DNA from: Hyphomicrobium sp.
Lineage (GTDB): Bacteria; Pseudomonadota; Alphaproteobacteria; Rhizobiales; Hyphomicrobiaceae
Length of the DNA: 64,000 nucleotides
Assembly: GCA_021732485.1 (NCBI GenBank)
Contig: JAKFUV010000001.1
Coordinates: 62,001 to 126,000, forward strand
Reading direction: 5' to 3'
Part shown: positions 26,454-35,170 of the stretch, one piece after another
Numbering within the stretch: the first letter of the stretch is position 1
Layout: every line of letters begins with the position of its first letter
The notes under the pieces: model-generated
The model's input: only the letters and a program-made list of their open reading frames with translations
Database searches by the model: none
What the model was told of the DNA's origin: nothing
Position numbers and translations under genes: made by a program

Positions 26454-29138
26454 CTATTGGGTTGGCACTTTTGTCGTCATGATCGGCGTGATCGCGTCAT
26501 TCACATGATATTTGTGGCACAGCAAACAGTCTTGGCGGGCCTTGGTGCTGCTGTGACAGGTTTGGCAGAGATCCTTTTTCACCGCACCGAAATTGGCGGC
26601 GAAGCTTTGCGGATTGCCCTGCTCATAGCTCTTGAGGTAGGCGCGGTCTTTTTCGAGAGTGTGGCAGGTTAGGCATCCGCGATCGTCCATCGTGCCGAAA
26701 TGCGGCTCATGGACAAAACTCGTGAAGCGGCCTTGTTTGCTTTCGATCGATAGTGGGGCGAAATTGACGAGCCGGCCTTTGCTTTTGATGTCATCGACGC
26801 TGTGGCACTTCGTGCACGACCCTTGGGCGTCTTTGTTCGTGAGATAGTCAAAGACAGCGCCTGCAGGACTAGCCTCGGCCTTCAGCGCTTGGGGGCCCGT
26901 GAGAAAAAGCCAAGAATAAATGAATTTGTCCTTGTGACCTGCTGGACGATAGAACATCGCAAAGTCTTGCCGATACCAGCCGCCATAGTCAGCCCAGCTC
27001 TCCGCGTCCACGGTGCTTTCGATGCTGATCACGGGCGAGGCGGCCGTTTGCGATCGAGCGGTTGGAACGCCAGCGGACGCCTCAGCATCTATCGTGGCAC
27101 CAGCCTCGGGCGGAGCATTCGACGTGCTAGCCTTTCCAGTCACTCCTGGCGGTCCGGCGGCAGCCCCACCGCCCGCATTCAGCGCTTTCATCTCTCGAAG
27201 CTCTTCTTCGGTGGGATAGAGCAGATCGTCCGATTGGCCCGCTGATTTACTGGCAGGTTGGTTTTCGGCGACCACCATCCTCCGGCCGCTGTCGGTCGCG
27301 CCGTGCGCAGCTTTGGCATTCGCGCGCGTGACGTCCGCGTCTGCCGCTTGCATAACGTCCCTCAGACCTGCCCTCATCGCGGGCGGCATCTTGTCGGCGG
27401 AAGACGTTTCGTTGCTGTTGGCGGCCTTCGATTTCGCGGCATCGGTTTTTCCTGCCGCTCCTTTCGGCTGCGCGGTTCCGCCTTCAGATCCATTGGATAC
27501 GAGACACTGACCCAAAACACGGACGACGCAGGCGGGCGGATCGAACTTAACGGGCTTTTTCGCCTCATTGGCCGCGGTGTCGTCATCAGAGTCTGGTTCG
27601 TTAGAACTCGATGTGTCCGTGGAGGCCGTTTGATCGCCACCGTCCGTGCCACTGTCTGGGCTGCTGTCACCGCTGCTGTCGGACGCAGCCGTCGCCGTAT
27701 CACTCCATTCGCCTCCAGCTGCCGGCGCCGTGTCCGCGCCGCCACTCACGTCTGGGGTAACACTTGCGGCTGCCTGAACAGGATCCGATTCACCGGACGG
27801 GGCGGGAGACGCAGAAACGGCGATCGGCGATCCCTTCGTCACTGTGCTCCAGCCGTCACGATCCTGTTCGCTCGTGACCTGTCGACTAGCCATTTCGGTC
27901 GCGAGGTTTGGCAACCACTGCTGTTGCGCGCTGATGATCACATCTCTCGGAATACTTGCTGTTAGATCCGCGACCAACGCCGGACTAAGCTTGGCGCCGC
28001 TGCCTATATTGAGATCACCAAGCGCGTCCGATGCTTTGTCAGAGATCAGCTTATAAAAAAGTGATTTAATCTCCCACGCGAGATCGGTCACCGCTTCGAT
28101 CTGTTCATCGCTTGCAGTGCTCAAATCCTGAAGGTTGAGGCTGTCGACGGTTTGCAGCAAAGCACGCGCCCGGGCATTCCGGCTGATCATCACCTTCATG
28201 AAGGGTGTTAGTGCGGCCTCGGAAGCATCAGGCCATTCGCCGATCGCGGCATTCTTTTTCTTGAGTGACTCGAGATCGAGCCCAGGCAGACTGAGGAAAG
28301 CAATGCCTTTCGGGCCGCTTACGCGTTCCTTGCCGGTGATCTGATCGAGATGGCAAGTGGAGCAGGTCTTATCGAACGACTCGACCGCCATGACAAGCTT
28401 GTCTTCACGGCTGTTGTGGCACGTCGAGCACGTTTCGGGGATGCGCTTGGCAGCATCTTTTTTTGCCACCTCGGGGAAGTGTTTGCCGAAATGGCCCGCG
28501 TGGTCATAGACAATGCGTGTCCGCCTTTTGAACGGATAATTATCGAACGTCGGATGATTGCCGTCGAAGCTATCGAACTTCACCACGTGGCACGATCGGC
28601 ATTGTTCGTCGGAGATTTTATTGAGATTGAAATTGACGCCCTGATGCTCCTGGTGACACGTCGCACATGTTACACCGCCCGCAACCAAGTCCATGGTCGG
28701 GAAAGCGAAGCTCTGAGCGCGGGCTGATTGCGGTTGAGGGGTAGCTACGGCAATTTTCGTCAACCGCTCGGTGCTCTGTTGAAGGACATCGCTGGGTGCG
28801 CTGTGTGCGTTGAATGCTGTCTCGGGCATCTTGTGACAGGTGAGACAGGCTTTGCTGTCGGCGTGGGAATCGGCGGCAACCAAGCCGCGCACCCAGCTCA
28901 ATTGACCACTTCCGCTCTTCGTGTGGCAGGTGCTGCATTTCTCGATCGTGCCGTGTGCACTGGCGAGCGGGCCCGGCATCAGAAACGACGTACCTTTCGA
29001 GAATACGAAGAGCGTGGCGAGGCCGACGATGGTGACCAGCGCCAGCACAATCGCAAAACGATCGCGCGCCGACGAAGGTCGTGCCCACGTTTCTGACTGG
29101 GCGAGCCCAACCGATCTGAGCCATTCGGGCGACCGCAT
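26454..29138 (-). CDS. Membrane-anchored decaheme cytochrome c
   Basis: An 894-residue protein with ten CXXCH heme-binding motifs. An N-terminal membrane helix (residues about 28-48) anchors it with the rest in the periplasm. Six motifs (CSTCH, CLTCH, CATCH, CRSCH, CSTCH, CSTCH) lie between residues about 69 and 265, and four (CTKCH, CLTCH, CQTCH, CLLCH) between about 776 and 875. The middle has a helical region and a long low-complexity Ser/Asp/Ala/Gly-rich stretch (about 440-700). I recognise no catalytic domain. The ATG at 29138 overlaps the cytochrome b stop (TGATG), so the two are co-translated and are likely partners that move electrons across the inner membrane. It is not a known named family to me. 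Confidence 0.9.
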   Translation of the reverse strand: MRSPEWLRSVGLAQSETWARPSSARDRFAIVLALVTIVGLATLFVFSKGTSFLMPGPLASAHGTIEKCSTCHTKSGSGQLSWVRGLVAADSHADSKACLTCHKMPETAFNAHSAPSDVLQQSTERLTKIAVATPQPQSARAQSFAFPTMDLVAGGVTCATCHQEHQGVNFNLNKISDEQCRSCHVVKFDSFDGNHPTFDNYPFKRRTRIVYDHAGHFGKHFPEVAKKDAAKRIPETCSTCHNSREDKLVMAVESFDKTCSTCHLDQITGKERVSGPKGIAFLSLPGLDLESLKKKNAAIGEWPDASEAALTPFMKVMISRNARARALLQTVDSLNLQDLSTASDEQIEAVTDLAWEIKSLFYKLISDKASDALGDLNIGSGAKLSPALVADLTASIPRDVIISAQQQWLPNLATEMASRQVTSEQDRDGWSTVTKGSPIAVSASPAPSGESDPVQAAASVTPDVSGGADTAPAAGGEWSDTATAASDSSGDSSPDSGTDGGDQTASTDTSSSNEPDSDDDTAANEAKKPVKFDPPACVVRVLGQCLVSNGSEGGTAQPKGAAGKTDAAKSKAANSNETSSADKMPPAMRAGLRDVMQAADADVTRANAKAAHGATDSGRRMVVAENQPASKSAGQSDDLLYPTEEELREMKALNAGGGAAAGPPGVTGKASTSNAPPEAGATIDAEASAGVPTARSQTAASPVISIESTVDAESWADYGGWYRQDFAMFYRPAGHKDKFIYSWLFLTGPQALKAEASPAGAVFDYLTNKDAQGSCTKCHSVDDIKSKGRLVNFAPLSIESKQGRFTSFVHEPHFGTMDDRGCLTCHTLEKDRAYLKSYEQGNPQSFAANFGAVKKDLCQTCHSSTKARQDCLLCHKYHVNDAITPIMTTKVPTQ

Positions 29139-30061
29139 CACCAGTCCCCTGACGAAAAGGCATAGACGACGAAAATGTGCAGAATTGCCATCACGATCAG
29201 CGCATAGGTGACGGGCACATGCACGAACATCCAGCCCTTGGTGAGCCCGAGATAGACACGCGCAAAATCGAGCCGATCCTTCTCCACCACCAGCGTTCTG
29301 ACGGCGTTGAGCTTCTCTTGGCCTTGCCGATCAATATAAGGCGACAGTTTGTCGATCTCGTCGGTCAGCCTCTTGAGCGGCCGCTGCGAGCCGATGAGAT
29401 GGGCTGTGAGATTTTGCGGGCCCTGAAAAAAATCGCGCAGGTGATTGGTATAGAGGTCCATGATCCAAGCGTCATAGGGCTGTGCTGGCAAGCCAAACGC
29501 CGCGGCAACCGGATCGGTCGTGACCACAACGGCGTGGACTTCTTGCGCAAGTTCTGCGCGACGAGTGGCGATGCGGTCATAGCCAATGCGCTCGTCGATG
29601 CCGCGCTTAGCCTTGAGCGACCAAGCGAGATACGTGCCGAAAACGCCAGTCAGAGTGACCAGCACGAAGGACGCCCATAGAGCCCATTCGAAACTGGTGT
29701 CAGGCAGAGTGAAATTCGAATGCGAGATGAAGGCCGCGATCAGCAGATAGCCGAGAAAAACATGGAAGTGACGCCAGCGCATCGCCAATTTTGGTGACAG
29801 CATCGCAGTCTTGGTTGCGATGTGAAATCCAAGCTGCAAACTCATCCCGCCGGCAAGCACCCAACCGTCGAAATAGCGCGGGTCGCGTAGACCGTTGCCG
29901 TAAATCCAGACGAGCCAAAGCAGGCCGCCGGACAAGGCAGCAATGGCGATGCCCTGGCCGGACTGGCTACTCAAAAATCCCGCCGAGCTAACACTGCGTA
30001 AGCCGATCGAACGCTCAGTAGCTCGCCGTCCCGCCGATCTGTAGCTGCTTGCCAAAATCAC
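29138..30061 (-). CDS. Membrane cytochrome b (di-heme type), partner of decaheme cytochrome
   Basis: A 307-residue integral membrane protein. Hydrophobic helices lie near residues 38-56, 66-82, 100-116, 122-146 and 276-302. Histidines suited to heme b sit in or near helices: His80, His98 or His100, His114, His281 and His295. Between the fourth and last helix is a soluble loop of about 120 residues. It would pass electrons between a cytoplasmic or quinone donor and the periplasmic cytochromes. The start is a GTG at 30061, and an earlier ATG is out of frame. The gene sits between the c554-like gene and the decaheme gene in one operon. Confidence 0.82.
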   Translation of the reverse strand: MILASSYRSAGRRATERSIGLRSVSSAGFLSSQSGQGIAIAALSGGLLWLVWIYGNGLRDPRYFDGWVLAGGMSLQLGFHIATKTAMLSPKLAMRWRHFHVFLGYLLIAAFISHSNFTLPDTSFEWALWASFVLVTLTGVFGTYLAWSLKAKRGIDERIGYDRIATRRAELAQEVHAVVVTTDPVAAAFGLPAQPYDAWIMDLYTNHLRDFFQGPQNLTAHLIGSQRPLKRLTDEIDKLSPYIDRQGQEKLNAVRTLVVEKDRLDFARVYLGLTKGWMFVHVPVTYALIVMAILHIFVVYAFSSGDW

Positions 30062-30121
30062 CCCATCGCTGTTTCCCCGTGGCGCCCATCCAGGTTGTGC
30101 CCGCCACCCGCCGGTCTGGAC

Positions 30122-31168
30122 TCACTTTGCGGCGCTGGCTTGTCTCGCCGTGCCCTTGAGTTTGTCGGGCCCGGGAATAAGACCATCGAGCCCGGCCAAA
30201 GTGCTGCCATCGTACTTTTCGGTTATGCTCACGATCAGCTTGGCAATGCTGTCGGCAGCAGACGTCAAGCGGCTTTCATTATTGAGCTTCAATCCAGCCG
30301 AATGGGCGACCTCGAGCATTTGTGCGATTTCTGGCACGCTGGGTACCGCTTTCGCCGCGGCCGCAAGCAATTTGCGGGCGCGGTCGGCGCGCCTCGCCAT
30401 CTCAAATGCAAAGGCTTTTCTCACGGTCGCCTTGCCGACCGCGCGCAACGCCGTTTCCAGTTCAACGCCGAGACCGACGAGGTACAGCATCCGCTTACGC
30501 GGCGCACTTGCCGCCACGTTATCCTTGCCTTTGGAGTGCCAAGTGTTGTGGCGAACTTCACCCTGAGACCAAGACACCAGATCGAATGCGCTTCCGGCCC
30601 GGTGCCCGCCTTTGTTCACGAGATCTTCGCGCGGCACGACGTGGCAGCTGTAGCAGTTCTTCGCCAGCTGATAGAGAGCCGACGGCCTGATCATGCCCTT
30701 TGAATCAGCAACTTTCCAGCGCGCCTGTTCTTCAGCTTTCGTCTCGGTCTTTTCTGTTTTGCCGCTGAACGCGCTGTGAACCTTGACCCAGTCCTGGCCG
30801 GCGCTGTGGCAGGATTCGCAGGAGATGCCCGCGACTGGCTCTTCCTTATTGTCTTTCTGCTGCACCGTGAAATGGCAGTTCAAGCACAGGCTTTCGGACT
30901 TTATGCGCCGCACACCCATCCTTTTCGCGATTTCGTTCGCCTTGGTGTTGCGCGGCATATCGCGAAAAGTCTTGAAATGATGCGTGCCCTTCCAGGCCTC
31001 AGCCTCCTGCTTGTGGCATTCGCCGCAGGCATTGGGACCGACGGTCTTGACTGGATCGGTTGCGAAAGCCCCGTTAGCGGCGACGCCGAGAACGATCAGT
31101 ATGCCGCCAAGATATATGACGGCAGACCGGCCAGCACCTGGCTGCCAAAACACTCGACAGACATTCAT
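30122..31168 (-). CDS. Tetraheme cytochrome c, c554-like
   Basis: A 348-residue secreted protein with a hydrophobic export signal (residues about 15-37) and four CXXCH motifs at residues 48 (CGECH), 95 (CLNCH), 117 (CESCH) and 172 (CYSCH). The spacing and the GPNACGECHKQEAEAWKGTH start of the heme domain match the cytochrome c554 family, whose nitrifier member takes electrons from hydroxylamine oxidoreductase. The last 130 residues are helical with no heme site. A TTG at 31186 is a possible earlier start. It follows the 2Fe-2S reductase by 25 bases. There is no hydroxylamine oxidoreductase in the window, so its partner is probably one of the cytochromes of this locus. Confidence 0.88.
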   Translation of the reverse strand: MNVCRVFWQPGAGRSAVIYLGGILIVLGVAANGAFATDPVKTVGPNACGECHKQEAEAWKGTHHFKTFRDMPRNTKANEIAKRMGVRRIKSESLCLNCHFTVQQKDNKEEPVAGISCESCHSAGQDWVKVHSAFSGKTEKTETKAEEQARWKVADSKGMIRPSALYQLAKNCYSCHVVPREDLVNKGGHRAGSAFDLVSWSQGEVRHNTWHSKGKDNVAASAPRKRMLYLVGLGVELETALRAVGKATVRKAFAFEMARRADRARKLLAAAAKAVPSVPEIAQMLEVAHSAGLKLNNESRLTSAADSIAKLIVSITEKYDGSTLAGLDGLIPGPDKLKGTARQASAAK

Positions 31169-31193
31169 GCGTTTTGAGGACCACAAGGACGTC

Positions 31194-32288
31194 TCACCCT
31201 TGATTCAGCATGCGCTGCCCCTGCATCGCATGATCCCGCACGCTGCGGGGACGATTGACAGCGAGCTTGCGAAGCTGGCGCGTCGTTGGCACGGCGAGCC
31301 ATTCAATGGTGCGAGACAGTACGCCCTCTTCAACAGTATCGTCCGTTGTCGGAAGGAATGGATCGGCGTAGCACACTGCTCCGACATGAGCCGCGATCGC
31401 TTTGATTGAATCGACCATGGCTGGCGCACCGCAAGCATACAAAACATCGGTTGCTAAAAGTCGTGGCAGATAATCCGTCGGCCGGCCCGGCAACACGACG
31501 TCCGTCAGGTTTTGCGGCGTACTGCAGACAGGCACAATCCGCACATTCGGGAAGCTCGCCAACCGCGCGAGTGCCGACCCCATATAGAGGGACTCGATCG
31601 TGCGGCCGCCAGCGATGACCATGATCATGCGATGCGGGTTCTCGCGCAGCGCGGCGACGGCGATCGACCAGATCGGCGCAAAACCGGTACTGGTTGCGAC
31701 CAGGATCAGCCGGCCCGCGAGTTCCGGCCGGAAATGCGCCGAACCGTACGGCCCGGTCAGCCGGACACGATGGCCTTGTCTAATGCTCTTGCCGAGAGAT
31801 GATGTGACACGGCCATTGGCCATGCGGCGAACGTGGAACCACACCGCGCGGCCACTCGGATCGCCACCCAACGGCAGGGTGATGCTGAAGGGACGACTTG
31901 GATAGCCATTGAAGCGCACCTGCGCATACTGGCCAGCATGATGAGGCAATGCACTGTCGGTCGTGATGCCGACTTCCATGACTTCGGCCGAAAGTGGCCG
32001 CAATGAACTCAGTGTGCCCTCGACAGTCCGAACAACCGACGCCTGGCCCTGCTCAACAATTGCATCGCCGGCAATTCGGCATTGGCACGCATGAACGATG
32101 CCCGGTTCAGCCCCTGCCCCGCCTTGCACCTCGCCGGAGACAAGACGCACGCAACAAGTGCCGCAATGGCCGGCGCGACAATCGTAGGGCAGATCAATTC
32201 CATTCCTGATGGCAGCGTCTAAAAGCAACTCGCCGCGGCGCGCAACAAAGCTGCTGCCATTGACAGTAATTTGGTGGCTCTTTGCCAT
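31194..32288 (-). CDS. 2Fe-2S/FAD/NAD(P)H oxidoreductase
   Basis: A 364-residue, one-chain reductase. The ATG at 32288 starts MAKSHQITVNGSSFVARRGE. The ferredoxin domain has cysteines 37, 42 and 45 (CRAGHCGTC) and a fourth at 68. The FAD domain shows RPFSITLPLGG, and the NAD(P)H domain has LVATSTGFAPIWSIAVAALR and a late CGAPAMVDSIK. This is the layout of phenol-hydroxylase-reductase or vanillate-reductase-type electron-transfer proteins, which carry electrons from NAD(P)H to an acceptor. It is the first gene of the multiheme operon and has no signal peptide, so it should be cytoplasmic and could feed the cytochrome b, or accept from it. Confidence 0.9.
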   Translation of the reverse strand: MAKSHQITVNGSSFVARRGELLLDAAIRNGIDLPYDCRAGHCGTCCVRLVSGEVQGGAGAEPGIVHACQCRIAGDAIVEQGQASVVRTVEGTLSSLRPLSAEVMEVGITTDSALPHHAGQYAQVRFNGYPSRPFSITLPLGGDPSGRAVWFHVRRMANGRVTSSLGKSIRQGHRVRLTGPYGSAHFRPELAGRLILVATSTGFAPIWSIAVAALRENPHRMIMVIAGGRTIESLYMGSALARLASFPNVRIVPVCSTPQNLTDVVLPGRPTDYLPRLLATDVLYACGAPAMVDSIKAIAAHVGAVCYADPFLPTTDDTVEEGVLSRTIEWLAVPTTRQLRKLAVNRPRSVRDHAMQGQRMLNQG

Positions 32289-33080
32289 TGTCAAATCCCA
32301 GAAGTCTGAAAGTTTCTGATCGACGGCGTGGCGACTAACCCGCCGCTCCGGCACATCCTGGGATGCTCAGGCGCGCGAACGTGGCGACGCTGAAATGCTC
32401 TCATCGCCTCGGTCGCTGGCGCGCAACTTTTGAATTGTGCTCGTCAAGATAATCCCCTTTTCCCCGATTTGAGATTGGCCGCCAAATACAAGCGCGATCG
32501 ACAATCCCAATTCAGCCATTAGCGACTGGAGCTCCTCGATTATCGGCCGTCTGTGCTCCCATAATGGTCAGAGAAAGGCCGTTTGATGGTTGCCCGTCAT
32601 ACGCCCTAGTTACTTCTCATTATTTCCGCTCTTAAAATACCGGCAGAAAACGGCCGGCCAAAGGCTTTGAAGAGCGGGAGAAAAACGGAAATGTCGCTAT
32701 TGAACATATTTACTCCATTTCGCCAAGGTGTTGATCTAAAACGATGATCGATGCCTTCGTTTGCAAGCGCCACTTATTGTGGCGATGAGCCAAATGGATC
32801 GGCTATTTGCAATATGGAGCTCGCACAGCACATAAACGTTCTCCGAGTACAATTGATTTTATAATTCATTATGGGCGAATTGATTACTTTGATAACTTTG
32901 AAAATCGCCGCAATATTTATCAATAAATAACCGAATCCTGCCTCAGCCATATGACGGCCAATATTCGCCACTAGCCGTTCATCAGCATGATAAATCGCGC
33001 AGGCTTTATGCGCCATTATTGTGTTTGCGAGGCGAATGGGGATTCTGCCGCGCACGACCAAGAGAGCGAAGCGTTGGGGG
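32289..33080. promoter_or_regulatory. AT-rich divergent intergenic region of the multiheme cytochrome locus
   Basis: About 790 bases without a credible gene lie between the minus-strand reductase operon and the plus-strand pentaheme cytochrome. The stretch 32810-32990 is strongly AT-rich. It must hold both sets of expression signals. No perfect FNR or ArcA-type palindrome was found by eye. A 125-codon minus-strand frame (32774-33151) overlaps the cytochrome signal peptide and looks spurious. Confidence 0.55.
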
Positions 33081-35066
33081 ATGAAGCCATTGTCTGGGAT
33101 TTCAAAGTTTTTGTGCGCTTTTGCGAGCGCCATGGTGATGCAAACGGCCATTCTAGGTCAGCATGCCATTGCCGGGTCCACCGGGGAATCGCTCGGCCAG
33201 AGCAATCAACCGCGTCTCAGTGACGATGCGCCGGCGAGAGTGTTGCTTGCCCAGGCCGCCGTGACCGACTCGAACGCTGCGCTCGAAGCACTGATAAAAG
33301 AAGACGAGGAGCGTCGCGCCCAGGCGGGTTCCGACGCTCAAACCGGCGATGCCCAAAGCTCGGAAGTTCAAAACCCCGATGACGTAAACGTTGGGACAAT
33401 CACCAATACATCCAGCGGCTCAAGTGGGAGCGGCGCCGATACGAGTCTCTATCCCACGGCGGCGCAATGCGGTGAATGCCACAAGCAGATTTACGACGAG
33501 TGGTCTTCATCTAGCCACGCCAATGCATCGATCTCGCCGATGTTTCATAAGTTTGAGCAGAAGTTTCAGGAGCTGACACAGGGTACGGTCGGGACCTTCT
33601 GTGTGCGCTGCCATCAGCAGGTCGGGACCCAACTTGGCGAAGCGCGCGACGCGCCGCTTTGGGAACGCAGTCAGATTTCACGTGAGGGCGTGAGTTGCAT
33701 CACGTGCCACCGCGTCAAGGAACAGTATGGCAAGGTCAACGGCGAGCGCCGCGTTGAACCCGGCAAGATTTATGAGCCCGTCTATGGCAGCGGAGACAAG
33801 AGCGTCATCAAAGACGTCCTCGCCGACAAAGAAACCTACTCTGTCAAGACAAGTACGGATGGGCGCGGCAACGACATTCATAAGGGCATGATCACGAACG
33901 ATCAGATCACCAAATCCGAATTCTGTGTCAGCTGCCATCAGGTGGCTGTCAATCTCGGGATCAAGCTGGAGATCGTCTGGGATCAGTATCGCGACAGCCC
34001 GGCACGTAAAGCCGGTATAAGCTGCCAGGACTGCCATATGGGCAAGGTGCCCGGCAAACCGGACGGCTATTCGCTGGCGCCATCAGCGATCGTCGGCGGC
34101 AAAGAGATCAATCCGGGGCGCAAGCACGCCAATCACCGGTTTATCGGCCCAGGCTATTCCATCGCGCACCCAGGCATCTTTCCCCACAACACCAAAGCTC
34201 AAGCCATTAAAATCGAAGACTGGCTTCAATTCGACTGGCGAGCTGGGTGGGGCAATACGGATTTCGAAGACAAGGTCGCGGACGGAAAAATCAAAGTTGC
34301 GTTTCCTAAGCGTTGGGCCGATGCGCTCGATCGTGAGGAGGCACGGCTGATCATCAAGGAAAACCTTGGGAAGCTCGCTGAGCGCGACGTGCTCAGGAAA
34401 GAGGTGATGGAGAATTCCAGTAAGATCGACGGGCCATACATTCAGGGAACACCGAGAGTTGGCACCGATCTGGCGTTCTCCTACAAAATCAAGAACGTCA
34501 ATACCGGGCACAACCTACCGTCGGGCTCGCTTGGTGCGCAGCCGCAATTGTGGATGAACGTCGCGCTGCTTGATCCCGACGGCAAGAACATTTGGGAGTC
34601 GGGATACGTCGACAGCAACGGCGACATGGCCGATCTTCATAGCCTCGATGTGGCCGCCGGCCGCATGGCCGCCGACCAGCAACTGATGAATTTCCAGACC
34701 AAGTTTTTGACGACCAACGTCAAAGGCACGGATCGCGAAATGTATCTTCCGGTGAACTTCGACGTCGATCCACTGCCACATCTGCGGCCACCGGGAATCC
34801 CGACGACCGTACTCAACCATCCGCCGTTGGTGCGCATGGAGAACCACTCACTGGCCCCGCTGGCTGAAAAGGTCGCGAAGTACCAAGTGCCGGCTGAACT
34901 GATCACGAAGCCCGGCAAATACAGCCTTGCCTTCCGCATGCGTAGCCGCGCCGAACCGATCTACTTCATGCGCTTTGTCGGCTCCACCAAGGATATGGAG
35001 CGGACCATGAACGAGCGGATGATGAACTTCCACGCCTTCTCGGTTGACCTCGAAGTGAAGGGATAG
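33081..35066 (+). CDS. Secreted pentaheme cytochrome c with C-terminal beta-sandwich-like domain
   Basis: A 661-residue protein. I chose the ATG at 33081, which gives a signal peptide (MKPLSGISKFLCAFASAMVM onward); an ATG at 33036 and a GTG at 33021 are alternatives. A Ser/Gly-rich linker leads to five CXXCH motifs at residues 130, 174, 206, 282 and 315, in a c554-like pattern starting CGECHKQIYDEWSSSSHA. The second half has VNTGHNLPSGSLGAQPQLWM followed by LDPDGKNIWESGYVD; this GH-x-LPSG pattern recurs in C-terminal domains of other multiheme cytochromes. It is followed after about 100 bases by a porin-like gene on the same strand. No enzyme function is evident. Confidence 0.9.
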   Translation: MKPLSGISKFLCAFASAMVMQTAILGQHAIAGSTGESLGQSNQPRLSDDAPARVLLAQAAVTDSNAALEALIKEDEERRAQAGSDAQTGDAQSSEVQNPDDVNVGTITNTSSGSSGSGADTSLYPTAAQCGECHKQIYDEWSSSSHANASISPMFHKFEQKFQELTQGTVGTFCVRCHQQVGTQLGEARDAPLWERSQISREGVSCITCHRVKEQYGKVNGERRVEPGKIYEPVYGSGDKSVIKDVLADKETYSVKTSTDGRGNDIHKGMITNDQITKSEFCVSCHQVAVNLGIKLEIVWDQYRDSPARKAGISCQDCHMGKVPGKPDGYSLAPSAIVGGKEINPGRKHANHRFIGPGYSIAHPGIFPHNTKAQAIKIEDWLQFDWRAGWGNTDFEDKVADGKIKVAFPKRWADALDREEARLIIKENLGKLAERDVLRKEVMENSSKIDGPYIQGTPRVGTDLAFSYKIKNVNTGHNLPSGSLGAQPQLWMNVALLDPDGKNIWESGYVDSNGDMADLHSLDVAAGRMAADQQLMNFQTKFLTTNVKGTDREMYLPVNFDVDPLPHLRPPGIPTTVLNHPPLVRMENHSLAPLAEKVAKYQVPAELITKPGKYSLAFRMRSRAEPIYFMRFVGSTKDMERTMNERMMNFHAFSVDLEVKG

Positions 35067-35170
35067 CGCCGACGGGCCGAGGGCATCGCTTTCAAAACCC
35101 GGAATGGGTCGAATGAAAGTGGAGCCCGGCCTGACCCCCTTAGGTCTAAGCCACGACGTGGAGCTTCCTC

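Noticed and set aside
30122..31168. Nitrifier-type hydroxylamine pathway
   Set aside because: The c554-like protein alone is not enough; no hydroxylamine oxidoreductase or c552 partner is in the window.
32774..33151. A 125-codon minus-strand gene in the divergent cytochrome gap
   Set aside because: It overlaps the signal peptide of the pentaheme cytochrome and has no recognisable features.
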